Shown: in pieces, positions 27,806 through 36,687 of the stretch
Layout: each line of letters starts with the position of its first letter
How positions within the stretch are numbered: the first letter of the stretch is position 1
From: Paenibacillus xylanilyticus
GTDB lineage: Bacteria > Bacillota > Bacilli > Paenibacillales > Paenibacillaceae
Assembly (NCBI RefSeq): GCF_013359935.1
Contig: NZ_JABMCB010000202.1
Span: 620,001 to 684,000 of the forward strand
Length of the DNA stretch: 64,000 nt
Direction: 5' to 3'
Made by a program: the position numbers and the translations under genes
Notes under the pieces: generated by a model
The model's database searches: none
What the model was told of the DNA's origin: nothing
Seen by the model: only the letters and a program-made list of their open reading frames with translations

Positions 27806-28573
27806 ATGCATAACATCCTGCTTGTGGATTTCAGTCGCTGTGTATTCGGGGAAATGCAAAAGCTGCTGCACCGCAGCAAATCTGAATATACCATTGGAAA
27901 ACGAGTCGTTTCTGCCCAGTGTGCTTTATCGGCATTGTCTGAGAGGGAGTTTACAGTAGTGCTCATAAGCACCGGAGGATGTACTGCTGCAGGTTTGTGG
28001 GTATGTCATCACATTCGAAAGAGGAGCCAGATTCCCATTCTGATCATGGGAGGCAATGATCATTTTCAGCTTGTCCGCAAAGCACTAGCCTATCAAGTAA
28101 GCGATTATCTACCCGGCAGGTTCAATGGCTCTTCCCTCCTTCATAGTCTCAACAGACTCCAGTCCCGGCTTGAACCTGATAGACCAAAACGAAATCTGCC
28201 CTCATTCAGATCACTCATTCAACTTGAGGGTCAGCAGGTCCATTCCACCCAGGTGATTAAGATCATCAAAGCTTATGTCCTCGATCATCTGAATGGGGAT
28301 ATCACATTGAAGAAAATTGCCGATATGGTTCATTTTAACTGCGCATACCTTGGGCAAAAATTCAAAATGGAAGAAAACATGTCCTTCAATGATTATTTGC
28401 TTCAGCAACGAATGGAAAGAGCCAAATTTCTGCTGAAGTCCACCGACTTGCGGATTTATGAAATTGCAGCAGAGGTAGGGTATACAGATACAGACTGGTT
28501 TTATAAAAAATTTAGGGCAACCACAGGCGTAAGTCCCAATGCCTATCGAAAACAAAAAGCGTTCACCGCATAA
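27806..28573 (+). CDS. AraC-family regulator with degenerate receiver-like domain
   Basis: A 255-residue protein. Residues 1-120 have the alternating pattern of a response-regulator receiver (HNILLVDFSR, FTVVLISTGG, IPILIMGGNDH, VSDYLPGRF), but the phospho-acceptor Asp is Ser (LISTGG instead of LTDxxMP) and the conserved Lys is missing. The last 100 residues are an AraC DNA-binding domain (LKKIADMVHFNCAYLGQKFK and IYEIAAEVGYTDTDWFYKKFRATTGVSPNAYRK). The start at 27806 follows AGAGGGAGAG. It is divergent from the 27510-14745 cluster and is its most likely regulator. The receiver probably cannot be phosphorylated; a ligand or protein signal is possible. Confidence 0.85.
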   Translation: MHNILLVDFSRCVFGEMQKLLHRSKSEYTIGKRVVSAQCALSALSEREFTVVLISTGGCTAAGLWVCHHIRKRSQIPILIMGGNDHFQLVRKALAYQVSDYLPGRFNGSSLLHSLNRLQSRLEPDRPKRNLPSFRSLIQLEGQQVHSTQVIKIIKAYVLDHLNGDITLKKIADMVHFNCAYLGQKFKMEENMSFNDYLLQQRMERAKFLLKSTDLRIYEIAAEVGYTDTDWFYKKFRATTGVSPNAYRKQKAFTA

Positions 28574-28618
28574 AGCTAGAGATTAACCTTCCTTGGGCGA
28601 GCCGTTAAACCAATAGCG

Positions 28619-28658
28619 AAATAAGGTCACAGGACATTCGAGCCTGTGACCTTATTTT
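28619..28658. terminator. Bidirectional intrinsic terminator
   Basis: AATAAGGTCACAGG pairs perfectly with CCTGTGACCTTATT around a nine-base loop, with short A and T tracts at the outer ends. It lies between the convergent AraC regulator and response-regulator genes. Confidence 0.85.
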
Positions 28659-28676
28659 GCTTCGTTATCTTTCCAA

Positions 28677-30302
28677 TTAACGGACCATCAAAGATTCCCT
28701 GAATTCCTGGGGAGTCATGCCTGTCACCTTTTTGAAAAAGCGGGTGAAGGAATGAGCTGCCTCATAGCCAACCTGGAGAGCAACCTCACGAACCATGAGA
28801 TCGGCATTCCGAAGCAGATCCTTTGCCCTGCGGATTCGCAGCTCGTCAATAAATTCGGAAAGGTTGATTCCCATCTCCTGTTTGAAGAAACGTGACAGGT
28901 ACGATGGATTGAAATGATAAAGCTCGGCCAGCCTTACAAGAGAAAGGTCTTCTTCCAGATGCTCGGTGATGTAAGTACAGAGCGAATGAATTACGGCATT
29001 TGCCCGTTCCTGTTCATTCGAACTTTTGAAGCGCACCAGTTGGTCGGCTGCCTGATACAAAAACTGCACGGCATCTTTCATACACGTATACTCGTTGAGA
29101 TGCAGCAGTCTGCGTTGATCCGGTATATCCTGATTCAAACCCCATCGATTGATGACTGAATACAGATGCAGCGCAAGATTATAGTAGGTTTCCATGGTTC
29201 GTTCCAGATTCACATCCTGTTGAATCAGTTCATTGACCAATTCCTCAAACACTTCATAAAATTGCTGGATTCGCCCTGTTTCCAAATACCCTGACATCAC
29301 TTCAATTCGGTTACTGACCCGTGTAAACTCCCTCTGGCCCTGATTGGAAAGAACATCATCATAATCTTTAAGCACCATGGATATGCCATCTCCAATCTTC
29401 ATCCAGTGAAGCTGCCTCAACCGCTCATATTGCCGGGGAATCTCTGACCACTGACAGCTCTTCCCGCCCAACGCAAAAGCCACGGATATGCCAAGTGAAG
29501 TCATACATGCTTCCTGGATCAATTCCAATGTTCCCTCCAGATATCGGACAAAAGAACTGCCTGGCTCTGTATCCGACCGGGGTTGAATGAGCCATACCAT
29601 ATCCCCGTAATGATCCGGCACGCTAACGTGAACTATGTGCTCCTCCAACAACGAGGAAACAATTAATTGCGTCTGTGCCTGAATCTGTGCGCGTTCCAAA
29701 TGGGTATGTTTATCCTTGGAATGGAACCGGCCCAGTACGACATATACAGAAGAAGAAGCATGCAGACCAAGCTCCCAGCGATCTAATTCTTTCTGAATCT
29801 CAAAAGTGGAATCCGTATATGCAGTGCCGTTCTGAAGCTGATTCCGCAGAAACTCTTCCTGTTGAAGGAGCGCCAACTTGCAAGTGATCTCAGATGATTT
29901 CTCCAGCAGCTCATGCATGTCGTGACTCTGCCGAATCTCTTCCATCACTTCCTCCACTACAGCCATAACCTTGTCATACCCTTCCGTTTTGAGCAAGTAA
30001 CGGACATTGGGCATCTGAAAAGCCTTGTAAGCATAGTTAAAGTCACTGTAACCTGTCAGAAAAATAACACGGCAGTGTGACCAATAGACCTGAACCTGCT
30101 CTGTCAGCTCAAGACCATTCATACCCGGCATGCGAATATCTGTCAAAACGATATCAATTCTTGAGCGTTCCATCCAGGCCAATGCCTCACTCGCAGAATA
30201 AGCCTTGTATACATCCAGACGGTCCGGCATATATCTTGCAAATGTTTCATAAAGAGCATCCGTAATGATTTCCTCATCATCCACAATCAAAAGTCGATAC
30301 AT
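28677..30302 (-). CDS. YesN-like response regulator with AraC output domain
   Basis: A 541-residue regulator. The N-terminal receiver has DDEE at 8-11, phospho-acceptor Asp in LTDIRMP (about 54) and Lys in YLLKTEG (about 107). A long middle region of about 300 residues follows, then two C-terminal helix-turn-helix units (LVRLAELYHFNPSYLSRFFKQ and VREVALQVGYEAAHSFTRFF). It overlaps the end of the kinase gene by 16 bases, so the pair is translated together. GAAGGAAGGG precedes the ATG. It presumably activates carbohydrate genes nearby in response to its kinase. Confidence 0.93.
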   Translation of the reverse strand: MYRLLIVDDEEIITDALYETFARYMPDRLDVYKAYSASEALAWMERSRIDIVLTDIRMPGMNGLELTEQVQVYWSHCRVIFLTGYSDFNYAYKAFQMPNVRYLLKTEGYDKVMAVVEEVMEEIRQSHDMHELLEKSSEITCKLALLQQEEFLRNQLQNGTAYTDSTFEIQKELDRWELGLHASSSVYVVLGRFHSKDKHTHLERAQIQAQTQLIVSSLLEEHIVHVSVPDHYGDMVWLIQPRSDTEPGSSFVRYLEGTLELIQEACMTSLGISVAFALGGKSCQWSEIPRQYERLRQLHWMKIGDGISMVLKDYDDVLSNQGQREFTRVSNRIEVMSGYLETGRIQQFYEVFEELVNELIQQDVNLERTMETYYNLALHLYSVINRWGLNQDIPDQRRLLHLNEYTCMKDAVQFLYQAADQLVRFKSSNEQERANAVIHSLCTYITEHLEEDLSLVRLAELYHFNPSYLSRFFKQEMGINLSEFIDELRIRRAKDLLRNADLMVREVALQVGYEAAHSFTRFFKKVTGMTPQEFRESLMVR

Positions 30303-32044
30303 CCGTCTTCCCTTCCTTCTATATGAATTCGGATTGTGACCTTTAATCCCGACAGTTCACTTCTCGTCAAAAACAAGCCGCTATCTTCCCCATAGGTCAG
30401 CATCAGCCGACGATGAATATTCATTAATCCGGTCATTTCCTCCGTGTCACTTTTTTCATGCAAACGTTGTTGAAGCGCAGCGATTTGACCGTCCTCCAAT
30501 TCATGCCCATTGTCCTCCACCGTAATCTCTGCGATCTGCTCCGTCATGCCAAACCGGACTCGAAGCATGCCCTGAGCGGTCATTTTTTCCAGACTGTGTT
30601 CATAAGCATTCTCAATGATGGGCTGTATGATTAATCGGGGGACACGAATGTGTTCCATCGATGCTGGCAAATCTCCGAAGTCTGCGTGTATGCGTCTGGA
30701 GAAGCGCAGCTTTTGAATTTCGGTATATGTACGCGAATGGGCCGCTTCTTCTTCCAGCCTGATCTGATCGGTTTCGTTCCGGGAAATAAACCTGAAATAT
30801 TCGCCAAGCATGTTGGTGAATTGTTCAATCCGCTCCGTATCCCCTGTTCTTGCAAGTGAATTGAGAATAAAGAAACTATTATATAAAAAATGGGGATTGA
30901 TCTGAGATTGGAGCTGCTTCAATTCAGCGCGCTGCATCATCATCGTTTGTTTGAAATCCCGATCAATAAGCAGCTGAAGCTTCTCAAGCATCTGATTAAA
31001 CCGGGTATACAGGAAACCGAACTCATCCTTCCGCTTGTGCACGATAGGGATATCCAGTACGCCGGTTTCCATTTTTTTGAACCTCTTGACGAGCAAAAAC
31101 AGAGGAATGTGGATGAGCTTATAACTTGAATATAAGAAGACCGAAATGGCAACAAATGATGTAATTGCAAACAACCAGGCCCAATGATAGAACTTGGTAA
31201 GTGGTCTTTTTACACTTTTCTCCGGCAAGTACGTTACGATCGACAAGCCCAGCGGTTCCATACGGCTCTGGCTGACATAATAACTTGTGCCATCTACCTT
31301 CACCTGAAATGCACCATGTTCGCCATTGACAATCTGTTCACGATAATCAGAAAGGATAAAATCACGCTGCGAAAGGTCGGTGATGATCTGTCCCGTTTTT
31401 TCCTCCAGCAGGAAGGAACCGCTATCAGGGTACAAATTAAGCTGGGTCAGCGCATGTTGAAATTGATCCGTATCCAGTTCGACCTGAACCACGAACAGCG
31501 GAGCCTCTCCCTTTTTGCCGGTCAGCCGCACGGCACTCAGGTTCATTACACCCTCTTTCACCATGAAACGAGTTCCCTTTCCCTCCTTGCCTGAGCTGAA
31601 GTATTCATAGGAATCTCTGTTGTAATCGTCAATTCCATGCGTGGCGGAGATGCTTTTGCCAATCGTGCGAATATGCACATGAACGTTTTTAATGTAGACA
31701 CTGCTGTTCTTAAACGTCGCAAGCCGATCGGACAGGTAGTTCAATGTCTCGCGGCGATCTACCTGATCCATCATCTCCCATAGTACGGCAAGCCTGTTTA
31801 GCTTCCTGTCCTCCACAATGTCAAACTGCTGCAGCTCCATCCATTCGATTTCCCGGTTCAATTCTTCGAGATAACGATCAAGCCTTCTTTCCGTTGAAGA
31901 CGATATTTCCTGGCTGGCATTGTCGTAACTCCAGTTGTACAGATATATCCCCAAGAGAATCAGTGGAAGAACAAAGATCAGATAGGTTACGACCAGTCGT
32001 GCGAAGATGCTGCTGCGCCATGATTGGGCCGGGAATTTAATCAA
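30287..32044 (-). CDS. YesM-like sensor histidine kinase
   Basis: A 585-residue kinase. It has two membrane segments (VVTYLIFVLPLILLGIYLY near residue 15 and WLFAITSFVAISVFLYSSYKL near 290) around a large extracellular Cache-like sensor region, and a HAMP-like segment. The His_kinase box is INPHFLYNSFFILNSLART (His near 387), with an ATPase domain after it (QPIIENAYEH N-box, VEDNGHEL). TTG at 32044 is favoured by GGAGGGG five bases upstream and lies outside the preceding gene; ATG at 32080 is the alternative, and the frame extends to 32167. It forms an SBP-kinase-regulator operon. Confidence 0.92.
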   Translation of the reverse strand: MIKFPAQSWRSSIFARLVVTYLIFVLPLILLGIYLYNWSYDNASQEISSSTERRLDRYLEELNREIEWMELQQFDIVEDRKLNRLAVLWEMMDQVDRRETLNYLSDRLATFKNSSVYIKNVHVHIRTIGKSISATHGIDDYNRDSYEYFSSGKEGKGTRFMVKEGVMNLSAVRLTGKKGEAPLFVVQVELDTDQFQHALTQLNLYPDSGSFLLEEKTGQIITDLSQRDFILSDYREQIVNGEHGAFQVKVDGTSYYVSQSRMEPLGLSIVTYLPEKSVKRPLTKFYHWAWLFAITSFVAISVFLYSSYKLIHIPLFLLVKRFKKMETGVLDIPIVHKRKDEFGFLYTRFNQMLEKLQLLIDRDFKQTMMMQRAELKQLQSQINPHFLYNSFFILNSLARTGDTERIEQFTNMLGEYFRFISRNETDQIRLEEEAAHSRTYTEIQKLRFSRRIHADFGDLPASMEHIRVPRLIIQPIIENAYEHSLEKMTAQGMLRVRFGMTEQIAEITVEDNGHELEDGQIAALQQRLHEKSDTEEMTGLMNIHRRLMLTYGEDSGLFLTRSELSGLKVTIRIHIEGREDGCIDF

Positions 32045-32102
32045 CTCATCCCCTCCAGCATGTGGTTCGCTTTCTTGCATGAATGAACTCTTAAGGATCG
32101 AT

Positions 32103-33791
32103 TTAATGCTCCATTGCCGTTTTTGTATTGAGCCACGCATTAACCTCCGCAGTGATCTGATCTCCACCCAGCTTTAGCCAATTATCCACAAACAGGTCGA
32201 ACTCTTCTATGGGTCTGCCCAGAATAATATTCAGATAGGCTTCAAGCTGAAGATCATTTAGTATGATTTGCCGATCAACCATTGTTTCAGTAATTCCACC
32301 CGTGAATTGATCGTACAGTAGTTGTCCGTTTCTTTCGTAGCCATCAGCTATACTGAGCGCACCTGACGGTCCATAGGTTTGCTTCCATCCCCAACCGCTC
32401 TCCACGTTCTCCTCGGTATACGCCTCAATTCTCTTCTGAATAGCCGATGCTTCCTCTTGGAGAACGGAAAGATTACCCGAGCGGTTCGCTTCCTGAATTT
32501 GGCGGTAAGCGTCCAGGTTTTTGGTCCCCGGAAAAGGGGTGACCGGCGAGAGCATCCATACGGCCTTGGAATCGTCATTGTAGTATGTTTCGTACTGTGC
32601 GTGCTCACCCCAGTTGGTTTCCAAATGCAAGTTCATGAGTTTCATGATGACTTCAGGGTGCGCGTAGTCTTTTCTAACAGCGAAATATTGCCAAGTATTG
32701 GTGCGAAGCTGCACCTTCGCCAATTTTCCGGATTCAGCAAGGATGGGAAAAGCCTGCCACTCTGCTTTTGGATCGTTCTCCCGGCTTGACTGGATCTTAA
32801 AAGGAGTCCATTGTTCACCATAAAGCATGCCAATGTTTCCGTTCTGGATCAGTCTTGCTTCGTTCGTTCCTTTTTTGTAGCTGAAATCGGGGTCAAGCTG
32901 ACCTTCCAGGTACATGGTTTGCAGCACTTGCAGTGCTTTTCGGACTTCGGGTTGTATGCCGCCATATACTAGTCTGCCATCCTCATCCTTAATCCATATA
33001 TTCGGATATGCGCCATACCCGGCCATCAGGCCGACAGCCCCCATGACCGGGTCCCACAAATGATTCGTTAGGGCAAGTCCGTACGTATCCCGTTGACCGT
33101 TGCCGTCCGGGTCTCTCTCTGTAAACGCTTTAGAAATTTCAAGCACGTCTTCCATGGTTTCAGGCCGATCAAGCTGCAGGTGTTCTAGCCAGTCGGTCCT
33201 AATCCACAAGTACTGGGCAGATTCTATGGAGGATGCCGTTTCAGGAATGGCCATCAATTTGCCATCAATGGTTGCCGCGTCAAACGGGCCGCTTCCTTCT
33301 GCCTCCAATATGCTCTTCGTAAGCGGAGAGGCATAGGTTTGGTACACTTCTGACAGATCCTGAATCAGACCTGCATTACTCAACTGTCTTAGCTGGTACG
33401 GATTTACTCTGACAATGTCAGGAATACGACCGGCAGCAAGAGAAACACCCAACTTCTGTCCATAAACGTCCCCTCTCGCAATCCAGTCGTATTGAAGCTG
33501 AATCCCCAGCTTCTCCTCATACAACCGGGTCCATCGATTGTCGAGCAGACTCTCTCCAGGCAGCTGGCTGATCATTTGTTCCAGATCGTCCCCTACCTCT
33601 CTGACAAAGGATACCTGTACCGGAGAGCTGTATTTGCTAATATGCGGTTCATTTTCCGCAGCCTGAACGTCGATATTCATTAAGTCCTGTTCCGAATATC
33701 CGCTTGTATGTCCTGTTGGTATGCATGCACTAAGCAGGAGGATCATAACTAATTTTGTTTTGGTTAACGCAGTAATGCGCAAAGTATGCAC
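32103..33791 (-). CDS. Solute-binding lipoprotein heading a two-component operon
   Basis: A 562-residue family 1 SBP with lipobox LLLSAC near residue 23 and the Asp-rich loop TERDPDGNGQRDTYGL. It starts with GTG at 33791 and only a weak ribosome binding site. The next genes are a histidine kinase and a response regulator, and no permease follows. The SBP may therefore serve as an extracellular ligand receptor for the kinase, as XylFII does for the kinase LytS in clostridia, or may lend its ligand to one of the nearby importers. The first reading is inferred from gene order only. Confidence 0.85.
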   Translation of the reverse strand: MHTLRITALTKTKLVMILLLSACIPTGHTSGYSEQDLMNIDVQAAENEPHISKYSSPVQVSFVREVGDDLEQMISQLPGESLLDNRWTRLYEEKLGIQLQYDWIARGDVYGQKLGVSLAAGRIPDIVRVNPYQLRQLSNAGLIQDLSEVYQTYASPLTKSILEAEGSGPFDAATIDGKLMAIPETASSIESAQYLWIRTDWLEHLQLDRPETMEDVLEISKAFTERDPDGNGQRDTYGLALTNHLWDPVMGAVGLMAGYGAYPNIWIKDEDGRLVYGGIQPEVRKALQVLQTMYLEGQLDPDFSYKKGTNEARLIQNGNIGMLYGEQWTPFKIQSSRENDPKAEWQAFPILAESGKLAKVQLRTNTWQYFAVRKDYAHPEVIMKLMNLHLETNWGEHAQYETYYNDDSKAVWMLSPVTPFPGTKNLDAYRQIQEANRSGNLSVLQEEASAIQKRIEAYTEENVESGWGWKQTYGPSGALSIADGYERNGQLLYDQFTGGITETMVDRQIILNDLQLEAYLNIILGRPIEEFDLFVDNWLKLGGDQITAEVNAWLNTKTAMEH

Positions 33792-33894
33792 CCCGATTCG
33801 GCCGAAATGGATGGTTTGTCCCCTGATCTTGAAACCTGTTCTTATTGTACATGAATTCGCTTCAGCTGAGCAGAACCAGATTAGTTGTTGGTAG

Positions 33895-33920
33895 AAAAAA
33901 AAGCCGCCGGCTCGGCGACT
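33895..33920 (-). terminator. Intrinsic terminator of the GH43 gene
   Basis: Read leftward, GTCGCCG pairs with CGGCGGC and is followed by eight T. It lies just after the GH43 stop. It is one of four terminators in the window sharing AGTCGC...GCGRCTTTTT. Confidence 0.9.
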
Positions 33921-33928
33921 TCATTCCG

Positions 33929-35479
33929 TTATTTCCCGTTATGCGCAAGCATCACCTGATATTCAAAATTCGAAAAATCAGCGATTCCTCCGATCACGCT
34001 TGTCGAATATAAAAACAATCCGATCCGGCATCCCATAAAATGATCCAATTTATAAACCATTTTGTGGGTAATTCCGAGCGGCTTCCACTGCGATCCTTCC
34101 AGATAAAAAAATGAACACTCATCCTGGTTGTCCACGAAATTTCCAATAGCCTTAAGCGTAACTACGGATTCCACCATCGGAATTCTTGCGTATTCGGTAG
34201 CTGGCTCCGCATCGATCAGATTACCGAAGATGGATGAATCCTCGCTGTTTCTTGCCAGCATGACTAATTCTAAACGACCTTCATTCCTCGTGAGTGCGAT
34301 CAACCCATAGGTGCCAATCAGAAAACCCAAACCGGCATAATCGCCATCCTTTAGCCCGCTTCCATCCAATGTGACCGTCGCTTCACAAACGGGACCCATT
34401 GCACGCTGTGTCAGTGTATTAACGGCAAAGGTCAGGTTGGGACGAATATGTCCGGATTGAATCCGATAAACGCCCGGTTTGTCGGTCACGGACCAGAGGC
34501 CATCGTGTGGGGTATGGTTCCACTGCCAAAAATCGTTCAGTCTTACCCTCCCTGTTTCATCGGCTTCATAATGAAATGCGTCGCTCCCAATCAGAGGTTT
34601 ATATGTATAATTGGGTCTTGTACTCTGAATCAGGATTTGTTTCGGAGCTTTCTCGGCAAACACCGGTATATCGTTCTCGAAGTGCAGCGGGACCAGCACA
34701 GGTATACGTCCGATGGCACCATGATCCTGAAACAGCATGGCATACCAGTCTCCATCCGGTGTATCCACGATTCCCCCCTGAGCTACCCCTGCATTAAAAT
34801 ATCCCATGTCATCATTGAATGCTTCACCGCCAACAAACTCACTGTCCAACGAATCTGCCATATAGAACGCCTGTGTTCTTCTGCCAGAAGCCTTGGATAT
34901 ATGGATTAGGAACACATAGTACTTTCCGTTAATTTTGTAGAAATGGGCACCTTCATAGCCGAGGAAATGAGGCTGCTTATCTTTTACGATCATTCGCTGT
35001 ACTCCACCAGGCTTAGGTCCGGACAGATCAGAACTTAATTCCGTCAGATATATCTCGGTGTTGCCATGTATCAGGTAGGTTCGATCATCCTCGTCAAAAA
35101 ACAGAGAACAATCATGATAAAACCCTTCCACATACTGTTTGGTCCAGGGACCGGTTATTTGCTGGGCAGTGTACAGATATGTCTTATGCGTATCATTGGC
35201 AACGAAAATAACGTAGAACCTGTTCTTGTGATACCGAAGCGAGGCAGCCCACATGCCTTTGCCGTAAATCTGCTTGCCTTCCTCCAAACACTGGGCTGGT
35301 GTATCATCAAGTCTATCGTACACATGAGTTGCAGTCTCCCAATGAATCAAATCATAGGACCGCAGGATGACGCAGCCCGGCATCATATGCATGGTTGTAC
35401 TGACCATATAATAGGTATCTTCGACCCGAATCACATCTAGATCCGGATAATCAGCCCAAATAATCGGGTTTGCATACAT
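33929..35479 (-). CDS. GH43 glycosidase (beta-xylosidase/arabinofuranosidase type)
   Basis: A 516-residue cytoplasmic enzyme. The five-bladed propeller domain has the base Asp in NPIIWADYPDLDVIR (about residue 12), the pKa-modulating Asp in YHDCSLFFDEDDRTY (about 122) and the acid Glu in LGYEGAHFYKI (about 172). A C-terminal beta-sandwich domain from about residue 315 (FWQWNHTPHDGLWSV onward) is typical of GH43 beta-xylosidase-like enzymes. ATG at 35479 has GGGGAG upstream; ATG at 35506 is possible but weaker. It is divergent from an AraC regulator that probably controls it. Whether it releases xylose or arabinose is not decidable here. Confidence 0.9.
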   Translation of the reverse strand: MYANPIIWADYPDLDVIRVEDTYYMVSTTMHMMPGCVILRSYDLIHWETATHVYDRLDDTPAQCLEEGKQIYGKGMWAASLRYHKNRFYVIFVANDTHKTYLYTAQQITGPWTKQYVEGFYHDCSLFFDEDDRTYLIHGNTEIYLTELSSDLSGPKPGGVQRMIVKDKQPHFLGYEGAHFYKINGKYYVFLIHISKASGRRTQAFYMADSLDSEFVGGEAFNDDMGYFNAGVAQGGIVDTPDGDWYAMLFQDHGAIGRIPVLVPLHFENDIPVFAEKAPKQILIQSTRPNYTYKPLIGSDAFHYEADETGRVRLNDFWQWNHTPHDGLWSVTDKPGVYRIQSGHIRPNLTFAVNTLTQRAMGPVCEATVTLDGSGLKDGDYAGLGFLIGTYGLIALTRNEGRLELVMLARNSEDSSIFGNLIDAEPATEYARIPMVESVVTLKAIGNFVDNQDECSFFYLEGSQWKPLGITHKMVYKLDHFMGCRIGLFLYSTSVIGGIADFSNFEYQVMLAHNGK

Positions 35480-35670
35480 ACTTTCCGTTCTCCCCTTTCT
35501 ATTCATGTTTCATCACAACCTCAACAGATACATTAACGAATTCTTGTTACAGATCACGATCCTCGGTTAAATCCATGACCGGAAATCCATCGATTTCAAG
35601 ATAGAACCGGCAACAATACGTCTCCGTTATTGATGATTTCAAAGACTTACCCGACGATACCCCTCTCGAA

Positions 35671-35684
35671 ATTTATCGATAAAT
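35671..35684. promoter_or_regulatory. Perfect 14-bp palindrome between the GH43 and AraC genes
   Basis: ATTTATCGATAAAT is a perfect palindrome in the 311-base divergent region. A second dyad, GAAATC-N4-GATTTC, lies at 35582-35597. Either could be an operator; the remainder of the region shows no gene. Confidence 0.3.
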
Positions 35685-35790
35685 GAGTGATTTCCTAGCG
35701 TTTTTCCCTTAAAATTATAAAGTAGAAGTGCATCTCAAAGAATGATATATACTAACGCAAAATTGATCTATCCCAAGATTGGAGAATCCT

Positions 35791-36564
35791 ATGAATACGA
35801 TCTTTTATGTCGGTTATGATGCCGCTCATCCTGCTGATTTCATTTATGACATACCGGAAGGTCATGACTTCTGGTTGCTTATTCTTACACAGACTCCGGC
35901 AGAATTCTGGGTGAATGGCGAAATAAAAGCGTATCCGGCCAATTGTGCCGTCCTATACCCGCCTTATCAGAAAATCATGTATCGTGCGTGCTCTGATCAA
36001 TACGTAAATGACTGGGTGCGATTTCTTTCCGATGAAGCGTATGTACTGGAGACAACTCTTCCGCTCGGCACTCCCATTCTTCTTCCGGATCCTGGTTATT
36101 GTCATCAGTTGTTCCAATTGATGGCTACCGAAAATTTTCTTCAGTGTGATTACCGTGAGCTCTCCATTGATTATTTGTTTCGAATTATGTTTAACAAGCT
36201 TCTCGAAGCCTCTCAGTCCGCCGAAAACAAGCCTCATTATCAGGATCTTTTGAATTTGCGCAAAGCCATTAACCACAACCCGGGACAAGAATGGAGCGTT
36301 GCTGTCATGGCCGATTGTGTCCATCTTAGTCCGGGCTATCTGCAAACGATATATAAAACTACATTTGGCATCTCCTGCATGGAAGATGTCATTCAATCCA
36401 GAATTCGTCTGGCCAAAGAAAGACTGATTCATGGCCAGTCCAGAATTTCAGACATCAGTGAACTTTGCGGTTATCGGAATGTCGAGCATTTCTCCAGGCA
36501 ATTCAGACAAGTGGTTGGCTGTACACCGCGTGCTTACCGCAAATCCATCACTTCTACGTCTTGA
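35791..36564 (+). CDS. AraC-family transcriptional regulator
   Basis: A 257-residue one-component regulator. The N-terminal 150 residues look like the cupin-type arabinose-binding domain of AraC (FWLLILTQTPAEFWVNGEIKAYPANCAVLYPPYQKI). The C-terminal DNA-binding domain has HTH units VAVMADCVHLSPGYLQTIYKTTFG and ISDISELCGYRNVEHFSRQFRQVVGCTPRAYRK. ATG at 35791 follows TTGGAGA. It is divergent from the GH43 gene, which it probably regulates in response to a sugar. Confidence 0.9.
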   Translation: MNTIFYVGYDAAHPADFIYDIPEGHDFWLLILTQTPAEFWVNGEIKAYPANCAVLYPPYQKIMYRACSDQYVNDWVRFLSDEAYVLETTLPLGTPILLPDPGYCHQLFQLMATENFLQCDYRELSIDYLFRIMFNKLLEASQSAENKPHYQDLLNLRKAINHNPGQEWSVAVMADCVHLSPGYLQTIYKTTFGISCMEDVIQSRIRLAKERLIHGQSRISDISELCGYRNVEHFSRQFRQVVGCTPRAYRKSITSTS

Positions 36565-36687
36565 TGGTGTCTTGCAAAAATCTGAAATTAAAGTTTGGCA
36601 TCATATAAAGTCCGTTCTCTTCGTGCCCTTTATGGCCTACCTGCATAAATTAGCTTCATAAGTAACCATGGTGCTGGAGGGCGAAGA

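Noticed and set aside
33119..33132. cre-like sequence TGTAAACGCTTTAG
   Set aside because: It is inside the SBP coding sequence, at codons conserved in that family (AFTE), and lacks the last two consensus bases.
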